Shown here: positions 26,785 through 33,955 of the stretch, one piece after another
How the letters are laid out: every line of letters begins with the position of its first letter
How positions within the stretch are numbered: the first letter of the stretch is position 1
Source: RGIG8709 sp045575975
Lineage (GTDB): Bacteria > Bacillota > Clostridia > Monoglobales > Monoglobaceae
DNA length: 64,000 nucleotides
Assembly: GCA_045575975.1 (NCBI GenBank)
Contig: JAZNFO010000004.1
Span: 19,916 to 83,915 of the forward strand
Direction of reading: 5' to 3'
Position numbers and translations under genes: made by a program
The notes under the pieces: model-generated
The model's database searches: none
What the model was told of the DNA's origin: nothing
What the model saw: the letters and a program-made list of their open reading frames with translations, nothing else

Positions 26785-26927
26785 AAATTTCTCTTATCCG
26801 TATGGCAAGGAATGATAAGAGATTTTTTCGCCCATGTGCATTTCTGAGCGAATGCGAAGAAAATTTTGCACGGGCAATCAAATCCGCCGGAGGCAATAAC
26901 GGAAAAGGAACTTTTGCGTTATACCTC
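26785..26927 (-). ncRNA. Structured intergenic element: three consecutive hairpins in the rdgB leader
   Basis: Hairpin A pairs TCTCTTATC (26790-26798) with GATAAGAGA (26814-26822) and has T-rich tails on both strands (T6 at 26823-26828 on plus; AAATTTTT on minus). Hairpin B pairs 26830-26839 with 26868-26875 (GCCC and GTGC arms with a bulge). Hairpin C pairs 26890-26901 with 26917-26927 (GAGG and ATAACG arms) plus an inner AAAAG/CTTTT. On the minus strand the order from the promoter is C, B, A, and A looks like an intrinsic terminator 55 bases before rdgB. This is the layout of a riboswitch or attenuator, but no known class is recognised. It could instead be a mobile palindromic repeat. The whole gap 26734-27059 holds no gene. 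Confidence 0.5.
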
Positions 26928-26946
26928 ATAGTACATATTTTAATCT

Positions 26947-26975
26947 ATTCTATCACAAAAAAATTTTTTTGTAAA
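26947..26975 (-). promoter_or_regulatory. Candidate promoter of the rdgB-ttcA-wzm group
   Basis: Minus strand TTTACA (26975-26970), 17 bases, TAGAAT (26952-26947). Transcription from here would include all three hairpins at 26785-26927. Confidence 0.55.
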
Positions 26976-26984
26976 TATTTATGG

Positions 26985-27013
26985 TTGCAAAATTTTGGGA
27001 ACTGTGCTACAAT
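26985..27013 (+). promoter_or_regulatory. Promoter of the amino-acid ABC transporter operon
   Basis: TTGCAA (26985-26990), 17 bases, TACAAT (27008-27013), with TGC directly upstream (extended -10). It is divergent from, and touches, the rdgB promoter. Confidence 0.7.
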
Positions 27014-27059
27014 GTGTTTGATATTTTTATTTTTTTTATAATAAGGAGTGTTTTTTAGG

Positions 27060-27833
27060 ATGAAAAAATTAGTTGCTTTATTTTTAGTAGCTGTTATGTG
27101 TTTAACATTCGCAGCTTGCGGAAACAAAACAGTAACAGACACAGAAAAGCTTGCAGAAAGCGGTAAAATGGTTATCGGTTACACAATTTATGAACCAATG
27201 AACTATATGGAAGACGGCAAGCTCACAGGCTTTGACACAGAATTTGCAGAAGCAGTTTGCAAAAAGCTTGGAGTTGAACCTGAATTTGTTGAAATCAACT
27301 GGGACACAAAATTTGTAACACTTGATTCAGGCAAAATTGATTGTATCTGGAATGGTATGACAATTTCTGATGAAGTTAAAGAAAACTGCAGTGTTTCAAA
27401 AGCATATGTAAAGAATGCACAGGTTGTTGTTATGAAAAAAGACAAAATCGAAGCATATAAAGATGTTGAAAGCTTAAAAGGCTTAAAGTTCACAGCTGAG
27501 GCAGGTTCTGCAGGTGAAGCGGCAATCAAGGACAATGGTCTTGACGGAGAATATCTTCCGGTTGCAGCACAGACAGATGCACTTCTTGCAGTTCTTGGCG
27601 GACAGGCAGATGCTTGCGTTATTGATATAACAATGGCAAAATCTATGACAGCAGAAGGAACAAGCTATGCTGACCTTTCATATTCACTTGAGCTAACAGC
27701 TGAAGAATACGGAATCGGTTTCAGAAAAGCTTCTGAACTCACAGAAAAAGTTGATGCAATAATTGATGAGCTAAAAGCAGACGGAACACTTGACGGTCTT
27801 GCTGAGAAATATGAGCTTAACCTTGCTCTATAA
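27060..27833 (+). CDS. Amino-acid ABC transporter substrate-binding lipoprotein
   Basis: 257 residues. The N-terminus MKKLVALFLVAVMC and lipobox TFAAC mark a lipoprotein signal with lipidated Cys near residue 19. The mature part is a type 2 periplasmic-binding fold of the polar amino acid family (SGKMVIGYTIYEPMNY, GFDTEFAEAVCKKLG, DCIWNGMTISDE, FTAEAGSAGEAAI). The frame is open from GTG 27048, but that GTG is part of the AAGGAG site; ATG 27060 is correct. It catches the amino acid outside the membrane and hands it to the next two gene products. The substrate is not determinable. Confidence 0.92.
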   Translation: MKKLVALFLVAVMCLTFAACGNKTVTDTEKLAESGKMVIGYTIYEPMNYMEDGKLTGFDTEFAEAVCKKLGVEPEFVEINWDTKFVTLDSGKIDCIWNGMTISDEVKENCSVSKAYVKNAQVVVMKKDKIEAYKDVESLKGLKFTAEAGSAGEAAIKDNGLDGEYLPVAAQTDALLAVLGGQADACVIDITMAKSMTAEGTSYADLSYSLELTAEEYGIGFRKASELTEKVDAIIDELKADGTLDGLAEKYELNLAL

Positions 27834-27867
27834 TTTTTGTTATATATTATAATAGGAAAGTAAAAAA

Positions 27868-28512
27868 ATGCAGATGTTTATAACGGTTACTTTAAGTCTT
27901 CTTGAAGGACTGGTAACAACCCTCAGAATTTTCGGGCTGACTCTTCTTATGGCAATACCTCTGGGACTTATTATATCCTTTGGTTCAATGAGCAAGTTTG
28001 CCGTAATCAAATGGCCCATAAAAGTTTTAATATGGATAATAAGAGGAACCCCCCTTATGCTTCAGCTTATAGTTTTCGGTTTCGGACCGGGACTTCTTGG
28101 CATAGACGGAATGGATACCTTTGTGGCGGTTATGATAGCCTTTGTGCTAAATTATTCCTGCTATTTTTCAGAGATATTCCGTGGAGGTATAGAGGGCATT
28201 CCAAAAGGTCAGTATGAGGCGGGAACAGTTCTTGGACTCACCAAAACACAGATATTCTTCAAAATTATTCTTATGCAGGTTGTAAAACGCATAATTCCGC
28301 CAATGAGCAACGAATTTTTAACATTGGTTAAGGATACGGCTCTTGCGAATACCATAATGATATATGAAATAACATGGAATGCAAAGCGCTTTATGAACAG
28401 TGCCCATATTTTGTGGCCGCTATTCTATTCGGGTGTGTTTTATCTTGCAATCTGCGGAATTCTGACGCTTTTATTCGGTTACATAGAGAAAAAACTGGAC
28501 TATTACAGATAG
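27868..28512 (+). CDS. Amino-acid ABC transporter permease
   Basis: 214 residues with about five membrane segments, of the His/Glu/Gln/Arg permease family. The segment IIRGTPLMLQLIVFGFG and the EAA-like loop PKGQYEAGTVLGLTKTQIFF, where the ATPase docks, are clear. It sits 34 bases behind the binding protein and 9 before the ATPase. It likely acts as a homodimer. Confidence 0.93.
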   Translation: MQMFITVTLSLLEGLVTTLRIFGLTLLMAIPLGLIISFGSMSKFAVIKWPIKVLIWIIRGTPLMLQLIVFGFGPGLLGIDGMDTFVAVMIAFVLNYSCYFSEIFRGGIEGIPKGQYEAGTVLGLTKTQIFFKIILMQVVKRIIPPMSNEFLTLVKDTALANTIMIYEITWNAKRFMNSAHILWPLFYSGVFYLAICGILTLLFGYIEKKLDYYR

Positions 28513-28521
28513 GGGTAGCAT

Positions 28522-29307
28522 ATGAAAATTCTTGAAATAAAAAATTTGCATAAAAGCTTTGGAAAAACCCATGTTTTAAAGGGTGTTGATTTCTCTATGG
28601 AAGAGGGAGAGGTTTTGTCTGTAATCGGTTCATCGGGAAGCGGCAAAACCACTCTTTTAAGATGTATAAACTTTCTGGAGACGGCAGATAAAGGGCAGAT
28701 TTTGCTTGACGGAAATGTGATTTTTGACGGAGAGCATGAAAAAAAGCTCACCGCAGAGGAAATAAGAAAAAGACAGCTTAATTTCGGGCTTGTTTTTCAG
28801 GATTTCAATCTTTTTCCGCAGTACAGTGTCCTTGATAATGTCACCCTTGCACCCAAGCTCCTTGCGAAAGGCAGAGAGGAATATAAGCAGAATAAGAAGG
28901 AAATTTTTGCAGAAATTGAAGAAAATGCAAAAAATATTCTGGATAGTGTTGGGCTTTCCGATAAGCTTTCAAATTATCCCTGCGAGCTTTCGGGCGGACA
29001 GAAACAAAGGGTTTCTATTGCAAGAGCTCTTGCGCTTAAGCCGAGAATTCTGTTTTTTGACGAGCCGACATCGGCACTTGATCCTGAACTTACAGGAGAA
29101 ATTCTAAAGGTTATGCGTGAGCTTGCAAAAGAACATATGACAATGGTTATCGTAACTCACGAAATAAACTTTGCATACAATGTCAGCGATAAAATCATAT
29201 TTATGGCAGACGGAAAAGTTGAGGAGGCAGGAACTCCTGATGAAGTTATTTTAAATCCTCAAAGTGAAAGAACGAAGATATTTTTGCAAAAACTAAACGA
29301 TAAATAG
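28522..29307 (+). CDS. Amino-acid ABC transporter ATP-binding protein (GlnQ type)
   Basis: 261 residues. Walker A GSSGSGKT, Q-loop VFQDFNLFPQYSVLDN, signature LSGGQKQRVSIARAL, Walker B ILFFDEPTSALDPEL and the H-loop VIVTHEINFAY are all intact. Members of this group drive uptake of polar amino acids. AGGGGTAGC precedes the ATG. It ends the three-gene operon. No terminator was seen in the 132 bases before gap. Confidence 0.95.
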   Translation: MKILEIKNLHKSFGKTHVLKGVDFSMEEGEVLSVIGSSGSGKTTLLRCINFLETADKGQILLDGNVIFDGEHEKKLTAEEIRKRQLNFGLVFQDFNLFPQYSVLDNVTLAPKLLAKGREEYKQNKKEIFAEIEENAKNILDSVGLSDKLSNYPCELSGGQKQRVSIARALALKPRILFFDEPTSALDPELTGEILKVMRELAKEHMTMVIVTHEINFAYNVSDKIIFMADGKVEEAGTPDEVILNPQSERTKIFLQKLNDK

Positions 29308-29439
29308 TGCCATCGGAGTGCGAAAAAGTTAAATATTTAACAAAAATTCAAAAAACTCTTGTATAATTTACTGAAATGTTGTAAAATATGGAAGTATAAT
29401 AATTATATAAAAAAGAAAAAACCTTGGAGGTAAAAATTT

Positions 29440-30474
29440 ATGTCAGTTAAAGTTGCTATTAACGGATTTGGTCGTATCGGGCGTCTTGCATTCAGACAGA
29501 TGTTCGGTGCAGAAGGTTATGAAGTTGTTGCTATCAACGATTTAACAAAACCTTCAATGCTTGCTGGTCTTTTAAAATATGATACAGCACAGGGCGGATA
29601 CTGTGGAAAAATCGGTGAAAATCTTCACACTGTTGAAGCAGATGATGAAGCTGGAACTATCACAGTTGACGGCAAAACTCTTAAAATATATGCAGAAGCA
29701 AAGGCTGCTGATCTTCCTTGGGGAGAAATCGGCGTAGATGTTGTGCTTGAATGTACAGGCTTCTACTGTTCAAAAGAAAAGAGCCAGGCTCACATTGATG
29801 CCGGCGCTAAGAAAGTTGTTATCTCTGCTCCTGCAGGAAACGACTTAAAGACAATTGTTTACAGTGTTAACGAAGACACATTAACAGCTGATGACACAAT
29901 CATTTCAGCTGCATCTTGCACAACAAACTGTCTTGCTCCTATGGCAAAAGCTCTTAATGATTATGCACCGATTCAGTCAGGTATTATGTCAACAATCCAC
30001 GCTTACACAGGCGATCAGATGATTCTTGACGGTCCTCACAGAAAAGGCGATATGAGAAGAGCAAGAGCAGGTGCTGCAAATATCGTTCCAAACTCAACAG
30101 GTGCTGCAAAAGCTATCGGTCTTGTTATTCCTGTGCTCAACGGAAAGCTTATCGGTTCTGCACAGAGAGTTCCTGTTCCAACAGGTTCAACAACTATCTT
30201 AACAGCAGTTGTTAAAGGCAAGGATGTAACAATCGAAGGAATCAATGCTGCTATGAAAGCTGCAGCATCTGAATCATTCGGCTACAACACAGATCCAATT
30301 GTATCATCAGATGTTATCGGTATGAAATACGGTTCATTATTTGATGCAACTCAGACAATGGTTTGCAAAATTGCTGAAGATTTATATGAAGTTCAGGTTG
30401 TTTCTTGGTATGATAATGAAAATTCATACACAAGCCAGATGGTTAGAACTATCAAATATTTCGCAGAAATTTAA
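29440..30474 (+). CDS. gap: Glyceraldehyde-3-phosphate dehydrogenase (phosphorylating, type I)
   Basis: 344 residues. NGFGRIGRLAFRQM binds NAD. The active-site Cys is in AASCTTNCLAPMAK, and WYDNENSYTSQMVRT is the C-terminal signature. Codon use is shifted to the forms seen in highly expressed genes and differs from its neighbours. A TATAAT at 29362-29367 may serve as the -10, with weak -35 support. GGAGG precedes the ATG. The gene stands alone, without pgk or tpi. Confidence 0.96.
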   Translation: MSVKVAINGFGRIGRLAFRQMFGAEGYEVVAINDLTKPSMLAGLLKYDTAQGGYCGKIGENLHTVEADDEAGTITVDGKTLKIYAEAKAADLPWGEIGVDVVLECTGFYCSKEKSQAHIDAGAKKVVISAPAGNDLKTIVYSVNEDTLTADDTIISAASCTTNCLAPMAKALNDYAPIQSGIMSTIHAYTGDQMILDGPHRKGDMRRARAGAANIVPNSTGAAKAIGLVIPVLNGKLIGSAQRVPVPTGSTTILTAVVKGKDVTIEGINAAMKAAASESFGYNTDPIVSSDVIGMKYGSLFDATQTMVCKIAEDLYEVQVVSWYDNENSYTSQMVRTIKYFAEI

Positions 30475-30497
30475 GAAAAACTTAATCATTTTGTAAC

Positions 30498-30526
30498 AAA
30501 AAGACGGTGTTTTCACCGTCTTTTTT
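30498..30526 (+). terminator. Terminator of gap
   Basis: AAAGACGGTG pairs with CACCGTC plus TTTTTT over a TTTT loop (30498-30526). Confidence 0.9.
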
Positions 30527-30621
30527 GTTGTTTATCACCGCGTTTTTTCACTTTTTCCCTCCCTTTTTTAAACTCAAAAAATTCACTTTTTAGCCCCCTT
30601 TTTTTTTAATAAAAGCAGTAG

Positions 30622-30723
30622 AAAAAGTGTCGAAATAATCGGAAAATTGCATAAAGTGTAATGCCCTGAAACCCGCTTACGGTAAGGGTTTCAGGGGTGT
30701 GGAGAAAATAGTGTACGAATTAA
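30622..30723. repeat. 11-bp-stem hairpin flanked by near-repeats, in the gene-free region after gap
   Basis: CCCTGAAACCC (30664-30674) and GGGTTTCAGGG (30686-30696) pair perfectly over an 11-base loop, with no T run. On either side are near-copies of one motif: AAAAAGTGTCGAAAT (30622-30636) and AAAATAGTGTACGAATT (from 30705). The 254 bases from 30527 to 30780 hold no gene. This may be the scar or end of a mobile element, but no transposase is present. Confidence 0.4.
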
Positions 30724-30780
30724 ACAAAAATGGGGGCGATTTTTTGTGGGTTTTAACACCTAAGATTTTCCTTAAAATCG

Positions 30781-30809
30781 TTGACAAAAGCCTGGATTCG
30801 TATTATAAT
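30781..30809 (+). promoter_or_regulatory. Strong sigma-A-type promoter of the secreted dockerin-like protein locus
   Basis: TTGACA (30781-30786), 17 bases, TATAAT (30804-30809): full consensus at both boxes, the best promoter in the window. About 130 bases of leader follow. Confidence 0.88.
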
Positions 30810-30841
30810 AGGTTTAAAGTTCAAGGTGAATGAGTATGGAA

Positions 30842-30926
30842 AGTGGTGTCTCTACACGGTATTGCAATTGGAAAGACTTTCGGTATCTTGTTTGCAAAAC
30901 ACTATTTTAAATGCCGCAAAAAGCGG
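30842..30926 (+). promoter_or_regulatory. Folded 5' leader of the secreted-protein operon
   Basis: Complementary segments can form a compact fold: AGTG (30842-30845) with CACT (30900-30903), GTGT (30846-30849) with ACAC (30854-30857), and TTGCAA (30862-30867) with TTGCAA (30892-30897). A separate CCGC/GCGG hairpin sits at 30914-30926, just before the GGAGG site. No known riboswitch class is recognised. The pairing is by eye. Confidence 0.35.
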
Positions 30927-30947
30927 TAAATATTTAAGGAGGTTATT

Positions 30948-31862
30948 ATGAATAACAAACTATTCAAAACTGCTGTTGTACTTGTTACAATTGTTGTTGT
31001 GCTTTGTTCATTCGCATCTGCGGCTACAATTAATTCTCTTAGTTGCTCAGAAACTAAGGATAGCATTAGCATGGGAGTTGATTTTGCTGATGATGCAACC
31101 AAAGGCATGTATATTGCATATGCTGCTCAAAAGGTTGGAGCAGGCACAGAAGGTGCTGAAATTGTTGATGGCGAAAGTTTCTTGCTTGGACCGATTGTTA
31201 CTGTATTCCAGGCTGAAGGTGAGTTTTTGACGATGACAACACATGGCGAAGCAATTGATCCGGAACTTGTTACTGAAGAATATGATCATATCGTTCTTAA
31301 AGCCGGTGATAATGGTGCTGAATCAACAACAGCTGATGCTGAAGCTGCTGAAATTCCAGTGCCAGCAACAAAGCATACTATTACAGTTATCAATGGCGAA
31401 GAGACAGTAGCTCTTGATGTTGCTAACGATGGTACAGTTACAGTTCCTGATACATTAGTATTTAACAAAGAATCAGAAGCTGAACTCGTATTCACCCTTT
31501 ATTCATTTGTTGTATCCGATGAAGAAGATGCTGATGAGTATGTGATTACTGATGGAAAAGCAACTGTTCCGGTTGATGCAACAGTTTATGCTAAGTACCA
31601 GACAGCATATAAAATTGGTGATGTTGATAAAGATGAAGAAATTACTTTATCTGACTACGGTGCTGTAAAGCGTGTAGCAACTGGCAAATCCGACAGAGTT
31701 GGTGTGTCTAAAGAAGTTGTAACAGGTTCTGGCGTATTGGTTGGTGATGTTGATTTCGACGGAGAAATTACTTTATCTGACTACGGTGCTGTAAAGCGTG
31801 TAGCAACTGGCAAATCCGACAGAGTTGGTGTAAACAATATAAGAACCTATATAAATAAGTAA
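30948..31862 (+). CDS. Secreted protein with C-terminal two-repeat dockerin-like domain
   Basis: 304 residues. The signal peptide covers residues about 1-26 (MNNKLFKTAVVLVTIVVVLC..., cut after SFASAA). The middle is Thr-, Val- and Glu-rich beta-type sequence with an Ala/Glu/Pro linker near 125-140. The last 75 residues carry two repeats, GDVDKDEEITLSDYGAVKR and GDVDFDGEITLSDYGAVKR. Each loop has Asp at positions 1, 3, 5 and 12, the calcium ligands of type I dockerins and EF-hands. No enzyme domain is recognised. The gene starts 9 bases after GGAGG behind the strongest promoter of the window. Codon use is of the highly expressed type. It probably tethers to a cohesin-like partner on the surface; this is inference. 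Confidence 0.8.
   Translation: MNNKLFKTAVVLVTIVVVLCSFASAATINSLSCSETKDSISMGVDFADDATKGMYIAYAAQKVGAGTEGAEIVDGESFLLGPIVTVFQAEGEFLTMTTHGEAIDPELVTEEYDHIVLKAGDNGAESTTADAEAAEIPVPATKHTITVINGEETVALDVANDGTVTVPDTLVFNKESEAELVFTLYSFVVSDEEDADEYVITDGKATVPVDATVYAKYQTAYKIGDVDKDEEITLSDYGAVKRVATGKSDRVGVSKEVVTGSGVLVGDVDFDGEITLSDYGAVKRVATGKSDRVGVNNIRTYINK
31637..31831 (+). repeat. Perfect 69-base direct repeats encoding the two dockerin-like loops
   Basis: Bases 31637-31705 and 31763-31831 are identical over 69 positions with a period of 126 bases. They encode the EITLSDYGAVKRVATG part and the following KSDRVG of each loop. Identity at silent sites shows recent duplication or gene conversion. Confidence 0.95.
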
Positions 31863-31874
31863 GGAGATAATAAG

Positions 31875-32630
31875 ATGAAAAATATTAAATTTATTTTAGT
31901 ATTTGCTGTTGTAATCACAATGCTTTCTACCATGGCATTTGCAGCAAATGAAGGATTAAATATGGCATCTGAAATATCATACAGTGACACAATCACTTTT
32001 GATATTACAATGGCAGAAACAATTAATTTTGTTGGTGAAGGTTACCTTGGATTTAGATTCTATTATGATGCTAATGCATGGACAGTAACAGTTGACTCTG
32101 AAATATTAGACGAAATGGTTTCTAGATCAGGATATTATGATTGTCTAGCTGAGCCTGAAGATAGTGCTATCAACAAAGGCGATGTTATTTTATCAGTAAC
32201 AGCTACTGTTAAAGATGAAGCAGCTGCTAAAAACTCAACTTTTGATATTAAGAAAATAGAAATTTGGGATGATGATGCTGATTATGTTTATGAATCTGGA
32301 ACATATGCAACTATGACAGTTAAAGAAGCTGCTGCTCCAGAACCAGAAAAACCAGAAAGTGTTGCTACAACATATAAATTAGGCAACACAACATATACAG
32401 ATGTTCCAAATGCACAGGTTACAAAGACTTTAACAAGCGGAACAATTTCTGGTAAAGTTATTGCTAACTACTGGAAAGATGGCGTAAAAGTACTTACTCC
32501 AGCAGAAATTCCATTTGAAAATATTACAATTGGTAAGTTTACAGGTGCTGGTGAAGTTACATTTGATGTAGCTATCATGGGTGTTCCTACAAATGTAATT
32601 ATCACAGCTATTGATGTTGCATTAAACTAA
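31875..32630 (+). CDS. Secreted two-domain protein, possibly cohesin-like
   Basis: 251 residues. The signal peptide covers residues about 1-23 (MKNIKFILVFAVVITMLSTM, cut after AFA). Domain 1 (about 24-155) is beta-rich and has a cohesin-like order: a strand-forming opening, GYLGFRFYYDANAWTV, then GDVILSVTATVKDEA and a strand ending in YATMTVKE. A Pro/Glu linker (APEPEKPES) leads to domain 2 (about 170-251), another beta domain with no match. The cohesin assignment is weak and rests on strand pattern only; a carbohydrate-binding or Ig-like domain is equally possible. It lies 12 bases behind the dockerin-like gene with its own AAGGAG site. Expressed with it, it may be its partner. Confidence 0.6.
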   Translation: MKNIKFILVFAVVITMLSTMAFAANEGLNMASEISYSDTITFDITMAETINFVGEGYLGFRFYYDANAWTVTVDSEILDEMVSRSGYYDCLAEPEDSAINKGDVILSVTATVKDEAAAKNSTFDIKKIEIWDDDADYVYESGTYATMTVKEAAAPEPEKPESVATTYKLGNTTYTDVPNAQVTKTLTSGTISGKVIANYWKDGVKVLTPAEIPFENITIGKFTGAGEVTFDVAIMGVPTNVIITAIDVALN

Positions 32631-32663
32631 TACGATTCAAAATTAAGAAAGGTGGATTTAAAA

Positions 32664-32834
32664 ATGAAAAAATATACACAGCCTCAGGTTGAAATTACTG
32701 CTTTTGATTTTGAAGATATCACAATGTCATCACTTGGTGCTAACGCAACTGACATAGATAAAGCTAATTTTGGTTATGCTATGCAGGAAAACGGCAATGG
32801 TTTTGCAGTTGATGGCGCAACTATTTCGTGGTAA
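32664..32834 (+). CDS. 57-residue peptide of unknown function (MKKYxxP-type)
   Basis: The product begins MKKYTQPQVEITAFDFEDIT and ends in a Gly/Asn/aromatic-rich tail (NFGYAMQENGNGFAVDG). No Cys and no signal peptide. Short proteins opening with MKKY-x-x-P and an acidic F-x-x-E-D stretch are common in Clostridia and related gut bacteria; their role is not known to me. They resemble leader-plus-core precursor peptides. The frame opens at 32652, but AAAGGTGG (32648-32654) is 9 bases before the ATG at 32664. It is the third gene of the locus and ends just before the terminator. No modifying enzyme is adjacent. Confidence 0.7.
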   Translation: MKKYTQPQVEITAFDFEDITMSSLGANATDIDKANFGYAMQENGNGFAVDGATISW

Positions 32835-32865
32835 AAATCAAAATAGGTTTTTAAACTTACAAATT

Positions 32866-32894
32866 AAAAGACGAGTCTCCGGACTCGTCTTTTT
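32866..32894 (+). terminator. Terminator of the secreted-protein operon
   Basis: AAAAGACGAGTC (32866-32877) pairs with GACTCGTCTTTT (32882-32893) over TCCG and ends in a T run. Confidence 0.9.
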
Positions 32895-32926
32895 CGTTTG
32901 CAAAAATTGTTTTATCGTTAATATCG

Positions 32927-32991
32927 TAGGGGAGGGCCTCTGCGCCCTCCCGTTTCTTCGCAAAACAAGGGCGGAAATAGACCCCGCCCTT
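32927..32991. repeat. GC-rich double palindrome (REP-like)
   Basis: GGGAGGGC (32930-32937) pairs with GCCCTCCC (32944-32951), and AAGGGCGG (32967-32974) with CCGCCCTT (32984-32991). The block is far more G+C-rich than its surroundings and carries the GTAGGGG...CCCG pattern of scattered intergenic repeats in Clostridia. It lies between a terminator and the end of the convergent Fic gene. Confidence 0.6.
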
Positions 32992-33013
32992 ACAAATGCA
33001 TAATAATTTTTTA

Positions 33014-33904
33014 TCATATATCAATTCGGAAATATTTCATTATTATTTTAAAATTATCCTGTGCTGATAAACATGTATCGATAAGATAGCCTTTTTCACT
33101 TTCCCATTCTTTAAGTCCTCGATAGTAATACAGCCTGTGTTCTTCATCTATAATAAATGGAATTATATTGTTTTTCAAACATTCTTTAAACATTATAAGC
33201 CTGCCAACACGGCCATTCCCATCCTGAAAAGGATGGATGCGTTCAAATTTCACATGAAAATCAATTATATCCTCAAGAGTTACTTCCTTTTTTGTGTTGT
33301 ATGAGCTTAATAACTTTTTGATTTCCTCGTGAACTTTTTCCGGAAGAGTTGTGTTCATTCCGCCAACTTCATTGGGCAATTTTTTATATTCTCCAACAGC
33401 AAACCAATCCTTTCGGCTATCGCTGGTTCCGGTTTTTAGAAAATAATGCAATTCCTTTATATATTTCTCAGTCAGTTCATAGCTTGCATTATCAATAATA
33501 TAATCTATACATTTAAAATGATTAGATGTTTCAAGAATATCGTCAACATTCACACTTTTATCTGTTATACCAATTGTGTTGGTTTCAAAAATGTATCGCG
33601 TTTGATCATGAGTAAGGCGGCTACCTTCAATATGATTTGAGTTGTATGTCAGGTCTATCTGTATTCGGTGATAAATACCTCCTGAAAGCTTGCATTCCTT
33701 CTGTTCTTTTAATATGTCAAGTAATGTTTTTATCTTTTTTGATTTTCTTTTTAAACGAAGAGGTTTCTCGCTATCCTCAGGAATATTCCAGGTTTTACCT
33801 GATATAAAAGCTCCGGGAATTTTGCCATCTGCACAGTATTTCCGCACACTGCGATCAGTTAAATTCCACTTTTTTGCAAAATGGGATACCGGTAAATATT
33901 TCAT
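33014..33904 (-). CDS. Class II Fic-domain AMP-transferase with N-terminal helix-turn-helix
   Basis: 296 residues. Residues about 1-45 look like a DNA-binding or excisionase-type helix-turn-helix (FAKKWNLTDRSVRKYCADGK). The inhibitory helix carries SNHIEGSRLT (S-x-x-x-E-G) before the Fic core, which makes it class II. The catalytic motif HPFQDGNGRVGR, with His, Asn and both Arg, is near residues 220-231. Fic proteins transfer AMP to target proteins, and the inhibitory Glu keeps them off. No antitoxin gene is adjacent, as expected when the inhibitor is internal. GGAG lies before the ATG. The target is unknown. Confidence 0.92.
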   Translation of the reverse strand: MKYLPVSHFAKKWNLTDRSVRKYCADGKIPGAFISGKTWNIPEDSEKPLRLKRKSKKIKTLLDILKEQKECKLSGGIYHRIQIDLTYNSNHIEGSRLTHDQTRYIFETNTIGITDKSVNVDDILETSNHFKCIDYIIDNASYELTEKYIKELHYFLKTGTSDSRKDWFAVGEYKKLPNEVGGMNTTLPEKVHEEIKKLLSSYNTKKEVTLEDIIDFHVKFERIHPFQDGNGRVGRLIMFKECLKNNIIPFIIDEEHRLYYYRGLKEWESEKGYLIDTCLSAQDNFKIIMKYFRIDI

Positions 33905-33926
33905 ATAGAAAACTCCTTTCTTATAT

Positions 33927-33955
33927 ATTTTATCATATTATCGGAAATTTATCAA
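33927..33955 (-). promoter_or_regulatory. Promoter of the Fic gene
   Basis: Minus strand TTGATA (33955-33950), 17 bases, TAAAAT (33932-33927), 22 bases before the start codon. Confidence 0.7.

Noticed and set aside
26734..27059. T-box leader upstream of the amino-acid transporter
   Set aside because: The hairpins lie before the transporter promoter (26985-27013), so they are not in its transcript, and the T-box sequence TGGNACCGCG is missing.
30810..30947. Cyclic-di-GMP riboswitch in the leader of the dockerin-like gene
   Set aside because: The CACGCACAGGGCAAACC-type core is absent.
31637..31831. CRISPR or satellite array
   Set aside because: Only two copies, in frame within a coding region, with period 126 and no spacer pattern.
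30948..32630. Cellulosome cluster
   Set aside because: No glycoside hydrolase, carbohydrate-binding scaffold or further cohesin or dockerin in the window; only the single locus is supported.
32927..32991. Transcription terminator for the Fic gene
   Set aside because: The stems are GC-rich but followed by no T run on the minus strand; a palindromic repeat fits better.
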